Source: Comamonadaceae bacterium (GTDB lineage Bacteria > Pseudomonadota > Gammaproteobacteria > Burkholderiales > Burkholderiaceae_C). Taken from it: a DNA stretch of 64,000 bases. Of the stretch, positions 26,177 through 34,703 are shown piece after piece. The position numbers and the translations under genes are program-made. The stretch covers positions 1-64,000 of the forward strand of contig CANJPU010000026.1 in NCBI GenBank assembly GCA_947476285.1, written 5' to 3'. Below the pieces are notes generated by a model. That model saw only the letters and a list, made by a program, of their open reading frames with translations. It ran no database searches and was not told the DNA's origin. The first letter of the stretch is position 1; every line of letters starts with the position of its first letter.

Positions 26177-27274
26177 ATGCTGAACTTCATCAACGCAAAG
26201 AACAAAACCTCGATCACCGCAGTGTCGATCGCGCTGCTGCTGGTGTTGCCCCTGGTGCTGCAGACGGGTGGCAATGCCTGGGTGCGCATCGCCGACACAG
26301 CCTTGCTTTATGTGCTGCTGGCCCTGGGGCTGAACATCGTAGTGGGCTACGCCGGCCTGCTCGATCTGGGCTTCGTTGCCTTCTATGCCATAGGTGCCTA
26401 CATGTTCGGGCTGCTGGCTTCGCCGCACTTGACCACCCAGTTTCCAATGCTGGCGGCCATTTTCCCCAACGGCCTGCACATGCCTTTGTGGGTGGTGATT
26501 CCGGCGGCCGCTGGGCTGGCGGGTATCTTCGGTATCTTGCTGGGCGCGCCCACGCTCAAGCTGCGCGGCGACTACCTGGCCATCGTCACGCTGGGCTTTG
26601 GCGAAATCATCCGTGTGTTTCTGAACAACCTGGACCACCCGGTGAACATCACCAACGGACCCAAGGGCCTGAGCCAGATCGACCCCATCCATTTCTATGG
26701 TGTGAACCTTGGCAAGCCGGCGCATTTGTTTGGCTATGAGATTGCGTCCGTCACGCTCTACTATTACCTTTTCCTGGTGCTGGTGCTGGTCAGCATCGTC
26801 ATCTGCCACCGGCTGGAGCTATCGCGCATAGGCCGCGCCTGGATGGCCATTCGTGAAGACGAGATCGCGGCCAAGGCCATGGGCATCAACACCCGCAACA
26901 TGAAGCTGCTGGCTTTCGGCATGGGGGCTACATTCGGCGGTGTCTCGGGCGCGATGTTCGCTGCCTTTCAGCAATTTATCTCGCCCGAATCATTCAGCCT
27001 GATGGAGTCGGTGATGATCGTGGCCATGGTGGTGCTGGGCGGCATAGGCTACTTGCCTGGCGTCATACTTGGTGCGGTGCTGCTATCGGCCCTGCCCGAG
27101 ATTCTTCGCTATGTTGCCGGGCCGCTGCAGGCCATGACGGGCGGCCGACTGGACGCGGCCATTCTGCGTCAGCTGCTCATCGCACTGGCCATGATCATCG
27201 TCATGCTGATGCGCCCGCGCGGTCTGTGGCCGGCGCCTGAACGTGGCAAGTCGCTGCAGACCAAGACGAACTGA
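26177..27274 (+). CDS. livM: Branched-chain amino-acid ABC transporter permease LivM
   Basis: The 365-residue second permease. It has hydrophobic helices throughout, the motif G-Y-A-G-L-L-D-L-G-F-V-A-F-Y-A-I-G-A-Y near 57, and L-R-G-D-Y-L-A-I-V-T-L-G-F-G-E-I near 130, characteristic of LivM. The coupling loop A-I-R-E-D-E-I-A-A-K-A-M-G lies near 230. It pairs with LivH to form the channel. It lies between livH and livG with short gaps, consistent with one transcript. Confidence 0.95.
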   Translation: MLNFINAKNKTSITAVSIALLLVLPLVLQTGGNAWVRIADTALLYVLLALGLNIVVGYAGLLDLGFVAFYAIGAYMFGLLASPHLTTQFPMLAAIFPNGLHMPLWVVIPAAAGLAGIFGILLGAPTLKLRGDYLAIVTLGFGEIIRVFLNNLDHPVNITNGPKGLSQIDPIHFYGVNLGKPAHLFGYEIASVTLYYYLFLVLVLVSIVICHRLELSRIGRAWMAIREDEIAAKAMGINTRNMKLLAFGMGATFGGVSGAMFAAFQQFISPESFSLMESVMIVAMVVLGGIGYLPGVILGAVLLSALPEILRYVAGPLQAMTGGRLDAAILRQLLIALAMIIVMLMRPRGLWPAPERGKSLQTKTN

Positions 27275-27284
27275 GGCGACGAAC

Positions 27285-28088
27285 ATGGCAGACACAGTAC
27301 TTCGCGTGGCAGGCATCTCCAAGCGCTTTGGCGGCCTGCAGGCCCTGAGCGATGTGGGCATTACCATCGAGCGCGGCCAGGTGTATGGCCTGATCGGCCC
27401 CAACGGTGCGGGCAAGACGACATTCTTCAACGTGATCACCGGGCTGTACACGCCCGACAGTGGCAGCTTCGAGCTGGCCGGCAAGCCCTATGTGCCCACT
27501 GCGGTGCATGAGGTTGCCAAGGCCGGAATCGCTCGCACGTTTCAGAACATTCGCCTGTTCGCTGAGATGACTGCGCTGGAGAACGTGATGGTTGGCCGGC
27601 ATATACGCACCCACTCGGGCTTGTGGGGCGCGGTGCTGCGCACTGCATCATTCAAGGCCGAAGAACTCGCCATCGCCAAGCGCGCGCAAGAACTGCTCGA
27701 CTACGTGGGCATAGGCAAGTATGCCGACTACAAGGCCCGCACCTTGTCTTATGGTGACCAGCGCCGTCTGGAGATCGCCCGCGCCCTGGCCACGGACCCG
27801 CAGCTCATCGCCCTGGACGAACCGGCCGCCGGCATGAACGCCACCGAGAAAGTCATGCTGCGCCAACTCATTGATCAGATCCGCAAAGACCATCGCACCA
27901 TCCTGCTGATAGAGCATGACGTGAAGCTCGTCATGGGCCTGTGCGATCGCGTCACCGTGCTCGACTACGGCAAGCAAATCGCCGAGGGCACCCCCGCCGA
28001 TGTGCAGAAAGACCAGAAGGTGATTGAGGCCTACCTTGGTCACAACCACAATGCCGTGCCCACACCGGCCAGTGGAGCGCCAGCATGA
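27285..28088 (+). CDS. livG: Branched-chain amino-acid ABC transporter ATPase LivG
   Basis: A 267-residue ABC ATPase. Walker A is G-P-N-G-A-G-K-T-T near 40 and Walker B L-I-A-L-D-E-P-A-A-G-M-N near 168. The signature region is L-S-Y-G-D-Q-R-R-L-E-I-A-R, the LivG-type variant of L-S-G-G-Q. The switch histidine is in L-I-E-H-D. The ATG at 27285 begins the conserved sequence. Its stop overlaps the livF start (ATGA). Confidence 0.95.
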   Translation: MADTVLRVAGISKRFGGLQALSDVGITIERGQVYGLIGPNGAGKTTFFNVITGLYTPDSGSFELAGKPYVPTAVHEVAKAGIARTFQNIRLFAEMTALENVMVGRHIRTHSGLWGAVLRTASFKAEELAIAKRAQELLDYVGIGKYADYKARTLSYGDQRRLEIARALATDPQLIALDEPAAGMNATEKVMLRQLIDQIRKDHRTILLIEHDVKLVMGLCDRVTVLDYGKQIAEGTPADVQKDQKVIEAYLGHNHNAVPTPASGAPA

Positions 28089-28801
28089 GCCAGGCCCTGC
28101 TCAAAGTGTCGGGCCTGAAAGTGGCCTATGGCGGCATACAGGCTGTGAAGGGCGTTGACTTTGAAGTGCGCGAAGGCGAGCTCGTCACGCTCATCGGCTC
28201 CAACGGTGCGGGCAAGACCACCACCATGAAAGCCATTACCGGCCTGCTGCCGCTGGACGAAGGCGACATCGAATACCTGGGCAAAAGCATACGCGGCAAA
28301 GGCGCATGGGACCTGGTCAAAGAAGGCCTGGCCATGGTGCCCGAAGGGCGCGGCGTCTTCACCCGCATGACCATCACCGAGAACCTGCAGATGGGCGCGC
28401 ACATTCGCAATGACAAGGCGGAAATTGCGGCCGACATGGACAAAGTCTTCACCATCTTTCCGCGCCTGAAAGAGCGTAAGCACCAGCTTGCCGGCACCAT
28501 GTCCGGCGGCGAGCAGCAGATGCTGGCCATGGGCCGCGCCCTCATGAGCCGCCCCAAGGTCTTGCTGATGGACGAACCTTCCATGGGCCTATCACCCATC
28601 ATGGTGGACAAAATCTTCGAAGTGGTGCGCGAGGTCTACGCCCAGGGCGTCACCATCTTGCTGGTCGAACAAAACGCCAGCCGCGCCCTGCAGATCGCCG
28701 ACCGAGGCTACGTGATGGAGTCTGGGCTCATCACCATGAGCGGGGATGCGAAAGTGATGCTGGATGACCCCAGGGTGAGGGCGGCGTATTTGGGGGAGTA
28801 G
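28085..28801 (+). CDS. livF: Branched-chain amino-acid ABC transporter ATPase LivF
   Basis: A 238-residue ABC ATPase forming the second nucleotide-binding subunit. It has Walker A G-S-N-G-A-G-K-T-T near 40, signature M-S-G-G-E-Q-Q-M-L-A near 138, and Walker B V-L-L-M-D-E-P-S-M-G-L. The F-T-R-M-T-I-T-E-N-L motif near 96 is typical of LivF. Its start codon overlaps the livG stop, implying translational coupling. It is the last gene of the operon. Confidence 0.95.
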   Translation: MSQALLKVSGLKVAYGGIQAVKGVDFEVREGELVTLIGSNGAGKTTTMKAITGLLPLDEGDIEYLGKSIRGKGAWDLVKEGLAMVPEGRGVFTRMTITENLQMGAHIRNDKAEIAADMDKVFTIFPRLKERKHQLAGTMSGGEQQMLAMGRALMSRPKVLLMDEPSMGLSPIMVDKIFEVVREVYAQGVTILLVEQNASRALQIADRGYVMESGLITMSGDAKVMLDDPRVRAAYLGE

Positions 28802-28869
28802 CACCCGAGAACTGTGCTGAGAATCTGCAAAGAGCACAAAGCATACGTGCAACTACAACGAGTTCAGCA

Positions 28870-29112
28870 ATGTTCACCACCATGACCGTGCGTCTTGAAG
28901 ATCAGATCAAGGATCGCCTCGACCAGTTGGCTCACGCGACGCATCGTAGTAAGTCCTTTCTGGCGGCAGAGGCTATTCGGGGCTTCATCGAAAACAATGA
29001 CTGGCAGATTGGCGAGACGCAAGTCGCTTTGCTTGAGGCGCAGGCCGGAGATTTCGCCTCGGATAAAGAACTTGCGGCGCTTGCCAGAAAATGGAAGGTG
29101 AATGCGAGTTAA
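28870..29112 (+). CDS. Ribbon-helix-helix (CopG/ParD-like) antitoxin, apparently orphan
   Basis: An 80-residue protein starting T-M-T-V-R-L-E-D-Q-I-K-D-R-L-D-Q-L-A, a beta strand plus helices of the ribbon-helix-helix DNA-binding fold, with R-S-K-S-F-L-A-A-E-A-I near 27. The C-terminal 35 residues would wrap a RelE/ParE toxin (ending K-W-K-V-N-A-S). In such modules the toxin start overlaps the antitoxin end. Here ATG 29102 overlaps and reads M-R-V-K, a common ParE start, but then only antisense of the next gene follows. The toxin therefore seems lost. It sits at the livF/Bug-receptor boundary. Confidence 0.8.
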   Translation: MFTTMTVRLEDQIKDRLDQLAHATHRSKSFLAAEAIRGFIENNDWQIGETQVALLEAQAGDFASDKELAALARKWKVNAS

Positions 29113-29131
29113 GTGCCCGGTCGCCTTGTGG

Positions 29132-30112
29132 TCAATCCACCTTCGCCCCCGACAATTTCACCACCTTCTCATACTTCGCCAGCTCGGCCTTCATGAAGGC
29201 ACCGAACTCTTCGGGCGTGGTCGGCACGGGCTCGGCCATCAGGGCGGCGAAGCGGGTTTTCGCCTCGGGGGTTTTCAGCGCGGCAACAAACGCGCTGTTG
29301 AGCCGGGCGATCACATCGTGCGGCGTGGCGGCTGGCGCCACCAGACCCCACCAGGTGTCTATTGCAAAGCCCTTGAGCGTGTCGGCCACCGGTGGCACAT
29401 CTGGCAGTGCGGCTGAGCGGCCCAGGGTGGTCACGGCCAATGCCTTGAGCTTGCCCGCGCGGATGTTGGGCGCTGCAGTGGCAAGGTTGTCAAAATTGAA
29501 ATCGACCTGGCCTGACAACAGCGCCAGTTGCGCCGGGCTGCCGCCGTTGTAGGGGATGTGCACCGCGAAAATCCCCGCACCCTGCTTGAACATCTCGCCG
29601 GCCAGATGGCCCGCGCTGCCATTGCCACCGCTGCCGTAATTAAGCTTGGCGGGATTGACCTTGGCATAGGCGATCAGGTCGGCCAGGGTGTTGATTTTGA
29701 GCCGGGCAGCAGTGTCGGCATTCATCACCAGCACATTGGGCACCCGCAGCATCTGGGTGATGGGCGCAAAATCCTTGGCCGCGTCGTAAGGCATTCGGGA
29801 GAACAGCCAGGGGTTGATGGCATGTGTGGCCACGGCTGCAATGCCAATGGTCAGGCCATCGGGCGCGGCCTTGGCCACTGCATCGGCGCCAATGTTGCCA
29901 CCACCGCCGGGCCGGTTTTCGATGATGACCGTACCCAGGGAGTCCTTGACACGCTCAGCCAGCAGCCGCGCAGTGACGTCGATCGGGCCGCCTGCGGCAT
30001 AGGGCACGACGAGGCGGATCGGGCGTTGTTGCGCCTGCGCCCAGACGGGGGCGGTGAAGCAGGCCGCAGCTGCGGCTGTGGTGACGATGAGGAGTTTTCT
30101 GCGGTGGTTCAT
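29132..30112 (-). CDS. Bug-family tripartite tricarboxylate transporter receptor
   Basis: A 326-residue periplasmic solute-binding protein with a signal peptide (R-R-K-L-L-I-V then an alanine-rich run, cleavage after V-W-A-Q-A near 27). Typical Bug elements are R-P-I-R-L-V-V-P-Y-A-A-G-G near 31, I-I-E-N-R-P-G-G-G-G-N-I-G near 70, and P-D-G-L-T-I-G-I near 93. These proteins bind carboxylates and other small organic acids and are hugely expanded in Burkholderiales, usually without adjacent permeases, as here. The ATG at 30112 fits the signal peptide. Ligand unknown. It lies 22 bases after the reductase gene on the same strand. Confidence 0.93.
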   Translation of the reverse strand: MNHRRKLLIVTTAAAAACFTAPVWAQAQQRPIRLVVPYAAGGPIDVTARLLAERVKDSLGTVIIENRPGGGGNIGADAVAKAAPDGLTIGIAAVATHAINPWLFSRMPYDAAKDFAPITQMLRVPNVLVMNADTAARLKINTLADLIAYAKVNPAKLNYGSGGNGSAGHLAGEMFKQGAGIFAVHIPYNGGSPAQLALLSGQVDFNFDNLATAAPNIRAGKLKALAVTTLGRSAALPDVPPVADTLKGFAIDTWWGLVAPAATPHDVIARLNSAFVAALKTPEAKTRFAALMAEPVPTTPEEFGAFMKAELAKYEKVVKLSGAKVD

Positions 30113-30134
30113 GCTGTGATTGTGATTCAGTCTG

Positions 30135-31217
30135 CTAGTCCTTATGCTTGTCCGCCTCAGTCGTAAAAGCGTCCGCGTAAAACTCATTCGCCGGCAATTT
30201 GCCCAATGCGCTGTAGTCCACCCGCGCTGAATCCACCACGATGGGCGCGCCGCAGGCATAGACTTGGTGGCCCGACAAATCGGCAAAGTCTTCCAGCACC
30301 GCCTTGTGGACAAAGCCGGTACGGCCTGTCCAGTTGTCTTCGGGCAGGGCGTTGGAGATGACGGGCACGTACTTCAGATTGGGCATGTCGGCCACTTGGG
30401 CGCGCACCCAGTCGTCCAGATACAAATCGCTGGGCCGCCTGCCGCCCCAGTAGAGCGTGGCGGGGCGGGTGATGCCCTTGTGCTTCATGTGCTCGATAAC
30501 GGCCTTGATGGGTGCGAAGCCGGTGCCCGAGGCCAACAAGACCATGGGTTTGTCGGAGTCTTCACGCAGGTAGAAGCTGCCGTAGGGGCCTTCGACACGA
30601 AGGATTTCTTTTTCCTTCATGGCGCCAAACACATGGTCGGTGAATTTACCACCGGGCATGTGCCGGATGTGCAACTCCACCGCCGGGGCGGCGGGTGTGG
30701 GCGTGTCAGTATTGACCAGGGTGTGCGGCGCATTGGCCATCGAATAGCTGCGGCGCGCGCCATCGCGCAAGATGAACTCGACATACTGGCCCGCGTGGTA
30801 GCGCATGGCGTCGTTGGCGGGCAACTGCAGGCGCACCACCATCACGTCGTGTGATTTTTTCTCCAGCGAGAGCACGCGGGAGGGCATCTTGCGGATGGGG
30901 AAGGCGCTTTCGTCAGTGACTTGGCGAGATTCGAGCACCAGATCCGTCTGGGGCAGGCCGCAACAGGTGAGGATGAAGCCCTCGGCCTCCTCCTGTTCGC
31001 TCAGGGCTTTGCTCTGGTGGGGGCCATGTACCACGGTGCCTTCGAGCTTCTTGCATTTGCATGAGCCGCAAGCGCCGTCCTTGCAGCCGTAGGGCATGCC
31101 TATGCCCTGACGAATGGCGGCTGAGAGGATCGCTTCATCGGGGTTGACGGCGAAACTTCGGCCGCTGGGTTGCACGGTGACCTGAAAACTGCCCTCTGGG
31201 GCCGCTGCGCTTGTCAT
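30135..31217 (-). CDS. Ferredoxin-type NAD(P)H reductase (CDP-6-deoxy-delta-3,4-glucoseen reductase-like)
   Basis: A 360-residue electron-transfer protein in three parts. The first is a plant-type 2Fe-2S domain, with Cys45, Cys50, Cys53 and a distal cysteine at 85/86. The second is an FAD domain with R-R-S-Y-S near 167. The third is a NAD(P) domain with L-L-A-S-G-T-G-F-A-P near 240 and a C-terminal Y-A-C-G-A-P. It would pass electrons from NAD(P)H to an unknown acceptor or oxygenase. The name derives from a deoxysugar enzyme, but proteins of this architecture serve many partners, and no deoxysugar E1 gene is adjacent. It is divergent from the SDR gene, with 25 bases between starts. Confidence 0.88.
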   Translation of the reverse strand: MTSAAAPEGSFQVTVQPSGRSFAVNPDEAILSAAIRQGIGMPYGCKDGACGSCKCKKLEGTVVHGPHQSKALSEQEEAEGFILTCCGLPQTDLVLESRQVTDESAFPIRKMPSRVLSLEKKSHDVMVVRLQLPANDAMRYHAGQYVEFILRDGARRSYSMANAPHTLVNTDTPTPAAPAVELHIRHMPGGKFTDHVFGAMKEKEILRVEGPYGSFYLREDSDKPMVLLASGTGFAPIKAVIEHMKHKGITRPATLYWGGRRPSDLYLDDWVRAQVADMPNLKYVPVISNALPEDNWTGRTGFVHKAVLEDFADLSGHQVYACGAPIVVDSARVDYSALGKLPANEFYADAFTTEADKHKD

Positions 31218-31242
31218 ATCTTGAGTATCCTCGGGCTCTTAA

Positions 31243-32184
31243 TTGCCAACGGTTCCGATTTTGCCCTCAAACCAGAGTCCCCTCGGCGCGCTGCCCGCCC
31301 GATTTCGCCGTGAACGCATTTTGATCGTCGGCTGTGGCGACGTGGGCCTGCGTGTGGCGAAGGCCTTGCCAGCCGGTTTGCGGGTGCTGGCCCTGACATC
31401 CAGCCCCGACCGCGTGCATACGCTGCGTGCCCGGGGCATCACCCCATTGTGCGGCAACCTTGACCAGCCGCGCACCCTGGCCCGGCTGGCCGGGCTGGGC
31501 ACGCGGGTGATTCACCTGGCGCCGCCCGCGTCAGACGACATGCACCAGTGGTGGCGCGATTTACGCACGGTGTCGCTCATGCGCGCGCTGCGCTGCCGCC
31601 GTCCGCCGGCCAGCCTGGTGTATGGCTCAACCAGCGGGGTCTACGGCGACTGTGCGGGCCAATTTGTCAGTGAGTCCAGCCCGCTGCGGCCCCGGACCCC
31701 ACGCGCCCAGCGCCGGGCCGATGCCGAGCAGGCGGTGCGGCACTTTGGCCGCGCGGCCCATGTGCGTGCCAGCATTTTGCGCATTCCCGGTATCTACGCA
31801 CCCGATCGGGAAGGCGGCACGCCACGCCAGCGCCTGCTCAGAGGCACGCCGGTGCTGCAGGCCGCAGACGATGTCTACACCAACCATATTCATGCCGATG
31901 ACCTGGCGCGCGCGGTACTGGCGGCCATGTGGCGCGGCAAACCGCAGCGCATCTTCAATGCCAGCGACGACACGCAAATGAAAATGGGCGACTACTTCGA
32001 CCTCGCAGCCGATCTCTATGGCCTGCCTCGCCCCCCGCGAATTCCCCGCAGCACCGCGCAGTCCGATCTGCCGCTGAGTTTGCTCAGCTTTATGTCTGAA
32101 TCAAGGCGGCTGGACAATCGCAGGCTGAAGCGGGAATTGCGACTGGTGTTGCGCTACCCGACGGTGGCCGAGGGTCTGGCCTGA
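31243..32184 (+). CDS. NAD-dependent epimerase/dehydratase (SDR) family protein
   Basis: A 313-residue Rossmann protein with the dinucleotide loop V-G-C-G-D-V-G near residue 30. An atypical active-site area follows: Y-G-S-T-S-G-V-Y-G-D near 127 supplies Ser/Tyr. R-R-A-D-A-E-Q replaces the usual Y-x3-K, so classical extended-SDR catalysis is doubtful. It resembles the YeeZ-like atypical SDR proteins with R-I-P-G-I-Y near 182. There is no ATG start; TTG 31243 or TTG 31261 are possible, neither with a good Shine-Dalgarno. Function unknown; a nucleotide-sugar role is possible. It converges on the pseudoprotease gene with a 3-base gap. Confidence 0.8.
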   Translation: MPTVPILPSNQSPLGALPARFRRERILIVGCGDVGLRVAKALPAGLRVLALTSSPDRVHTLRARGITPLCGNLDQPRTLARLAGLGTRVIHLAPPASDDMHQWWRDLRTVSLMRALRCRRPPASLVYGSTSGVYGDCAGQFVSESSPLRPRTPRAQRRADAEQAVRHFGRAAHVRASILRIPGIYAPDREGGTPRQRLLRGTPVLQAADDVYTNHIHADDLARAVLAAMWRGKPQRIFNASDDTQMKMGDYFDLAADLYGLPRPPRIPRSTAQSDLPLSLLSFMSESRRLDNRRLKRELRLVLRYPTVAEGLA

Positions 32185-32187
32185 GCC

Positions 32188-33219
32188 TCAAATCCCTGAA
32201 GGCCTTGTCATGGTGGACATGCGGTCAACGGCCTTCAAGGTGAAGGTCTTGATGTCCGCGCCCTGCAGCACCGTGAGCTTGATTTCATCGTCCGGGCTGG
32301 CATGGGACCATATGCGCTTGTAGAACTCCTCTAGCGAGGCGACGCGCTCACCGTCCACCGCCAGCACCACATCGCCCGGGCGAATGCCGCCGATTTTGGC
32401 GGGGCCGTCGTCATTGACCCGCACCACCTGCACCCGGCCGCCTTGCTCGGTGGAAGTCAGGCCCAGCCAGGGGCGGCGGCTGAGCTTGCTGGTGCCTGTG
32501 CTTTGCATCTCGGCCAGGATCGGCTTGAGCAGATCCACCGGCACATACATGTTGCCGGGCAAGCGCGGGCTCGCGCCCATCACATCACCCACGAACAGGC
32601 TGCCTATGCCCAGCAACTCACCGCGCTGGTTGAACAAGGGCGCACCGCTGTGGTTGGAAATCGGCGGGGTGGTGAACAGCGCCATTTCGATGTGGTATTC
32701 CCAATAGCCGGAGAAGGGCCGCTTGCTGACCAGTCGCGTCATGCCCACGTCGGCGTCGTTACCACCTATCGCGGCCATCAGCATCTCGCCTTGCTCCGCA
32801 TCCTTGTAGGTACCCAGGCTCACACCGGTAACGCCGCGCAGCGGCAGCAGCGGCTTGAGCAGGCCAAACCCGGTGGCCACGTCATAGCCAACCGCCCGTG
32901 CGGGAATGCTGCGCTGATCCTGCGTGATGATCTGAATGCTGTCGGCTTCAATGATGAGGTAGCCAATCGTCAGGATCAGCCCGTCGGGGCCTATCACCAC
33001 GCCCGAGCCGCTTCGCGTTCTGCCCAGGCTCTGCGCCGAGCGCGCCCCCTCGGCGGTGGTGACCTGCACGCCCACCACAGCGGCGTTAGCACGCGTGAGC
33101 GCGTCCATCACGGCCTGGGGCGTGGGCGGCGTTGCGCCATGGGCGAAACTCAGAGTCAGAAGGCTGCATGCCAGCAATGGCCGCAAGCAACGCATGAAAT
33201 ACGAGTGAGCGCTACGCAT
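32188..33219 (-). CDS. Exported trypsin-fold/PDZ protein with a degraded catalytic triad
   Basis: A 343-residue periplasmic protein with signal peptide (cleavage near A-H-G-A, about 28), a DegP/S1C-like trypsin domain and a C-terminal PDZ domain (G-G-I-R-P-G-D-V-V-L-A-V-D-G near 283). The histidine motif usually T-N-x-H-V reads L-T-I-G-Y-L-I. The aspartate segment reads Y-D-V-A-T-G-F-G-L-L-K, with glycine where the catalytic Asp is expected. Only the serine loop partly survives, as S-N-H-S-G-A-P-L. It is probably an inactive protease-like binding protein; the same substitutions occur, as I recall, in related alpha- and betaproteobacterial proteins. GGAG precedes the ATG at 33219. Confidence 0.85.
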   Translation of the reverse strand: MRSAHSYFMRCLRPLLACSLLTLSFAHGATPPTPQAVMDALTRANAAVVGVQVTTAEGARSAQSLGRTRSGSGVVIGPDGLILTIGYLIIEADSIQIITQDQRSIPARAVGYDVATGFGLLKPLLPLRGVTGVSLGTYKDAEQGEMLMAAIGGNDADVGMTRLVSKRPFSGYWEYHIEMALFTTPPISNHSGAPLFNQRGELLGIGSLFVGDVMGASPRLPGNMYVPVDLLKPILAEMQSTGTSKLSRRPWLGLTSTEQGGRVQVVRVNDDGPAKIGGIRPGDVVLAVDGERVASLEEFYKRIWSHASPDDEIKLTVLQGADIKTFTLKAVDRMSTMTRPSGI

Positions 33220-33438
33220 AGGAGACTCCTTGCCCGACGGGGAATGCCGCAGCGCAAGGATGCACCCGTGCAAAGAGTTGCACAAGCCTTCAAGTCAAAA
33301 GCCATGCGATCTGTAGGCGCAGAATGCGGCGCAGTGTGAGCAAGGAGCGGGGACGTTTGGACTGGCCGAGCAGGATTGTGCTTAGAACCAAACACTTCAC
33401 TCATGGGGTGGTGTCGGAAGCGGGAATCGAAGTCAGAG

Positions 33439-34614
33439 TTACACCCGAATGAAATCCTGTAGCCGCCTTCGCGGAGCCGGTGATGCCGCTGGAGCGTAGC
33501 CCACGCGGGCCCACATCTGCACCGTTTCGCTGCGGGGCGTCGCATCCACCAGCGCATGAATGTCTGCGTAGGGCCTTCGCTGCTCTGGGTATTCCTGCAA
33601 AGCCTGCGACAGCGGCTGCATCGCCAGCCCCTGCGCAGTAGCGGCCAATTGCACCCTGGCGTAGGCCCGCCCGGCGTTGACTTGTGTCACGCGATCATTG
33701 CCCTGGGTCACCATCCAAAAGAAGCCGGGCGTGGAGTCGATCTTTTGACCAAAATCCTTGATCTGGCTGGTGGTGGCGTAGTCGTCGGGCGCTGGGGCTT
33801 TACTGCGGTCGAACATGCCCAAGCGGTTGAGCAAGACCACTTTGGCATCGAGTAGCGAGAGACCGTCGCGGTGCTGCGCAATCTCGCTCGATCCCACACG
33901 CAGCACATCAAAAGACTCCATGATGGTCCGCGGCGTGGTCAGTTCGATACGCCAGGCCTCAGTCGCAATTTTGCGGTGCACAGCGAGCAAGTCAGCCCGT
34001 TCCAGGCCCACTTGGCCAAAGCGCAAGGCATAGGGTTTGGTCGCCTCAGCCATAGCCTGCCAGGCAGCGACGGGAACCGGGCGGCTGAGGTCGTAGGCGC
34101 TGCGGTTGGTATGGCGCAGCAGCACCTGAGTAAAGAGTGGGTCCTTTTGCACCTGCGCATCCGGCGTCAGCCGAATGCGGGCCACGGGTCGGGTGTCGGG
34201 CCTCCCGGGTCCAAAGGCACCTTCTGGAAATAGCGTGATGTCGGCGCGCATGCCACGCTCTTTGGCCGCTAGGTCGAGCAACTCCAGAAAGGTGCCATGG
34301 CTCATCATGATCTGGCGCGACAGTGGGTCAGTTTGAGGCAGCAGTCGCTTCAAGTCGCAGCGCAGAAGAATCTCGTTCGGGGTGCTCAAGTCCACGATCC
34401 AGGACTGAAGGTTGTGCGAGTGGGGCGCCAAAATGGCGTAACTCAAGAGCCAGCGGCGCACATCGGTGGTGGCCATTTCAGGTGCCGGCCCGCGCCAGGC
34501 GTCTATCGCTTCAGAGGGCATGCTGGTGCCACAGCCAGAGAGCCCGACGGTGCTCAAGGTGGCGGCGGCAATGATGCCGCCCCCGGTGATGCGTAGAAAG
34601 TTTCGGCGCTGCAT
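33439..34614 (-). CDS. Acg-type nitroreductase-fold lipoprotein
   Basis: A 391-residue protein with a twin-arginine-like N-terminus (Q-R-R-N-F-L-R) and a lipobox ending L-S-G-C near residue 28, predicting a membrane-attached lipoprotein. The body matches the Acg/nitroreductase FMN fold: A-P-H-S-H-N-L-Q-S-W near 64, R-H-T-N-R-S-A-Y near 169, and G-R-A-Y-A-R-V-Q-L-A-A-T-A-Q-G-L near 325. The family binds FMN, but many members have incomplete cofactor sites and unclear reactions. It is divergent from a LysR gene 89 bases away, which probably controls it. Gap 33286-33438 upstream of the pseudoprotease holds no gene. Confidence 0.85.
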   Translation of the reverse strand: MQRRNFLRITGGGIIAAATLSTVGLSGCGTSMPSEAIDAWRGPAPEMATTDVRRWLLSYAILAPHSHNLQSWIVDLSTPNEILLRCDLKRLLPQTDPLSRQIMMSHGTFLELLDLAAKERGMRADITLFPEGAFGPGRPDTRPVARIRLTPDAQVQKDPLFTQVLLRHTNRSAYDLSRPVPVAAWQAMAEATKPYALRFGQVGLERADLLAVHRKIATEAWRIELTTPRTIMESFDVLRVGSSEIAQHRDGLSLLDAKVVLLNRLGMFDRSKAPAPDDYATTSQIKDFGQKIDSTPGFFWMVTQGNDRVTQVNAGRAYARVQLAATAQGLAMQPLSQALQEYPEQRRPYADIHALVDATPRSETVQMWARVGYAPAASPAPRRRLQDFIRV

Positions 34615-34643
34615 GATGTGCTTTCAATCGATGTGATGCGGTG

Positions 34644-34673
34644 ATTGTGCAAACATGGCGCGCGCCACACAAT
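34644..34673. promoter_or_regulatory. Inverted repeats in the nitroreductase-lysR intergenic region
   Basis: ATTGTG at 34644-34649 and CACAAT at 34668-34673 are inverted copies. A 12-bp perfect palindrome TGGCGCGCGCCA lies between them at 34656-34667. The position between divergent start codons suits LysR-type binding, but the arms are short. Confidence 0.3.
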
Positions 34674-34703
34674 TGCATAAAGTTCTACATCAGATATTCA
34701 TCT

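Noticed and set aside
29102-29416. Frame beginning M-R-V-K after the antitoxin, considered as a ParE toxin
   Set aside because: Only the first codons resemble a toxin; the rest is antisense of the Bug receptor gene. Treated as a remnant.
33405-33440. tRNA T-arm-like sequence GCGGGAATCGAAGTC on the plus strand
   Set aside because: No cloverleaf or acceptor stem can be formed around it.
34673-34700. TTGCAT/TATTCA pair considered as the lysR promoter
   Set aside because: The -10 would lie three bases before the start codon, placing the transcript start inside the gene.
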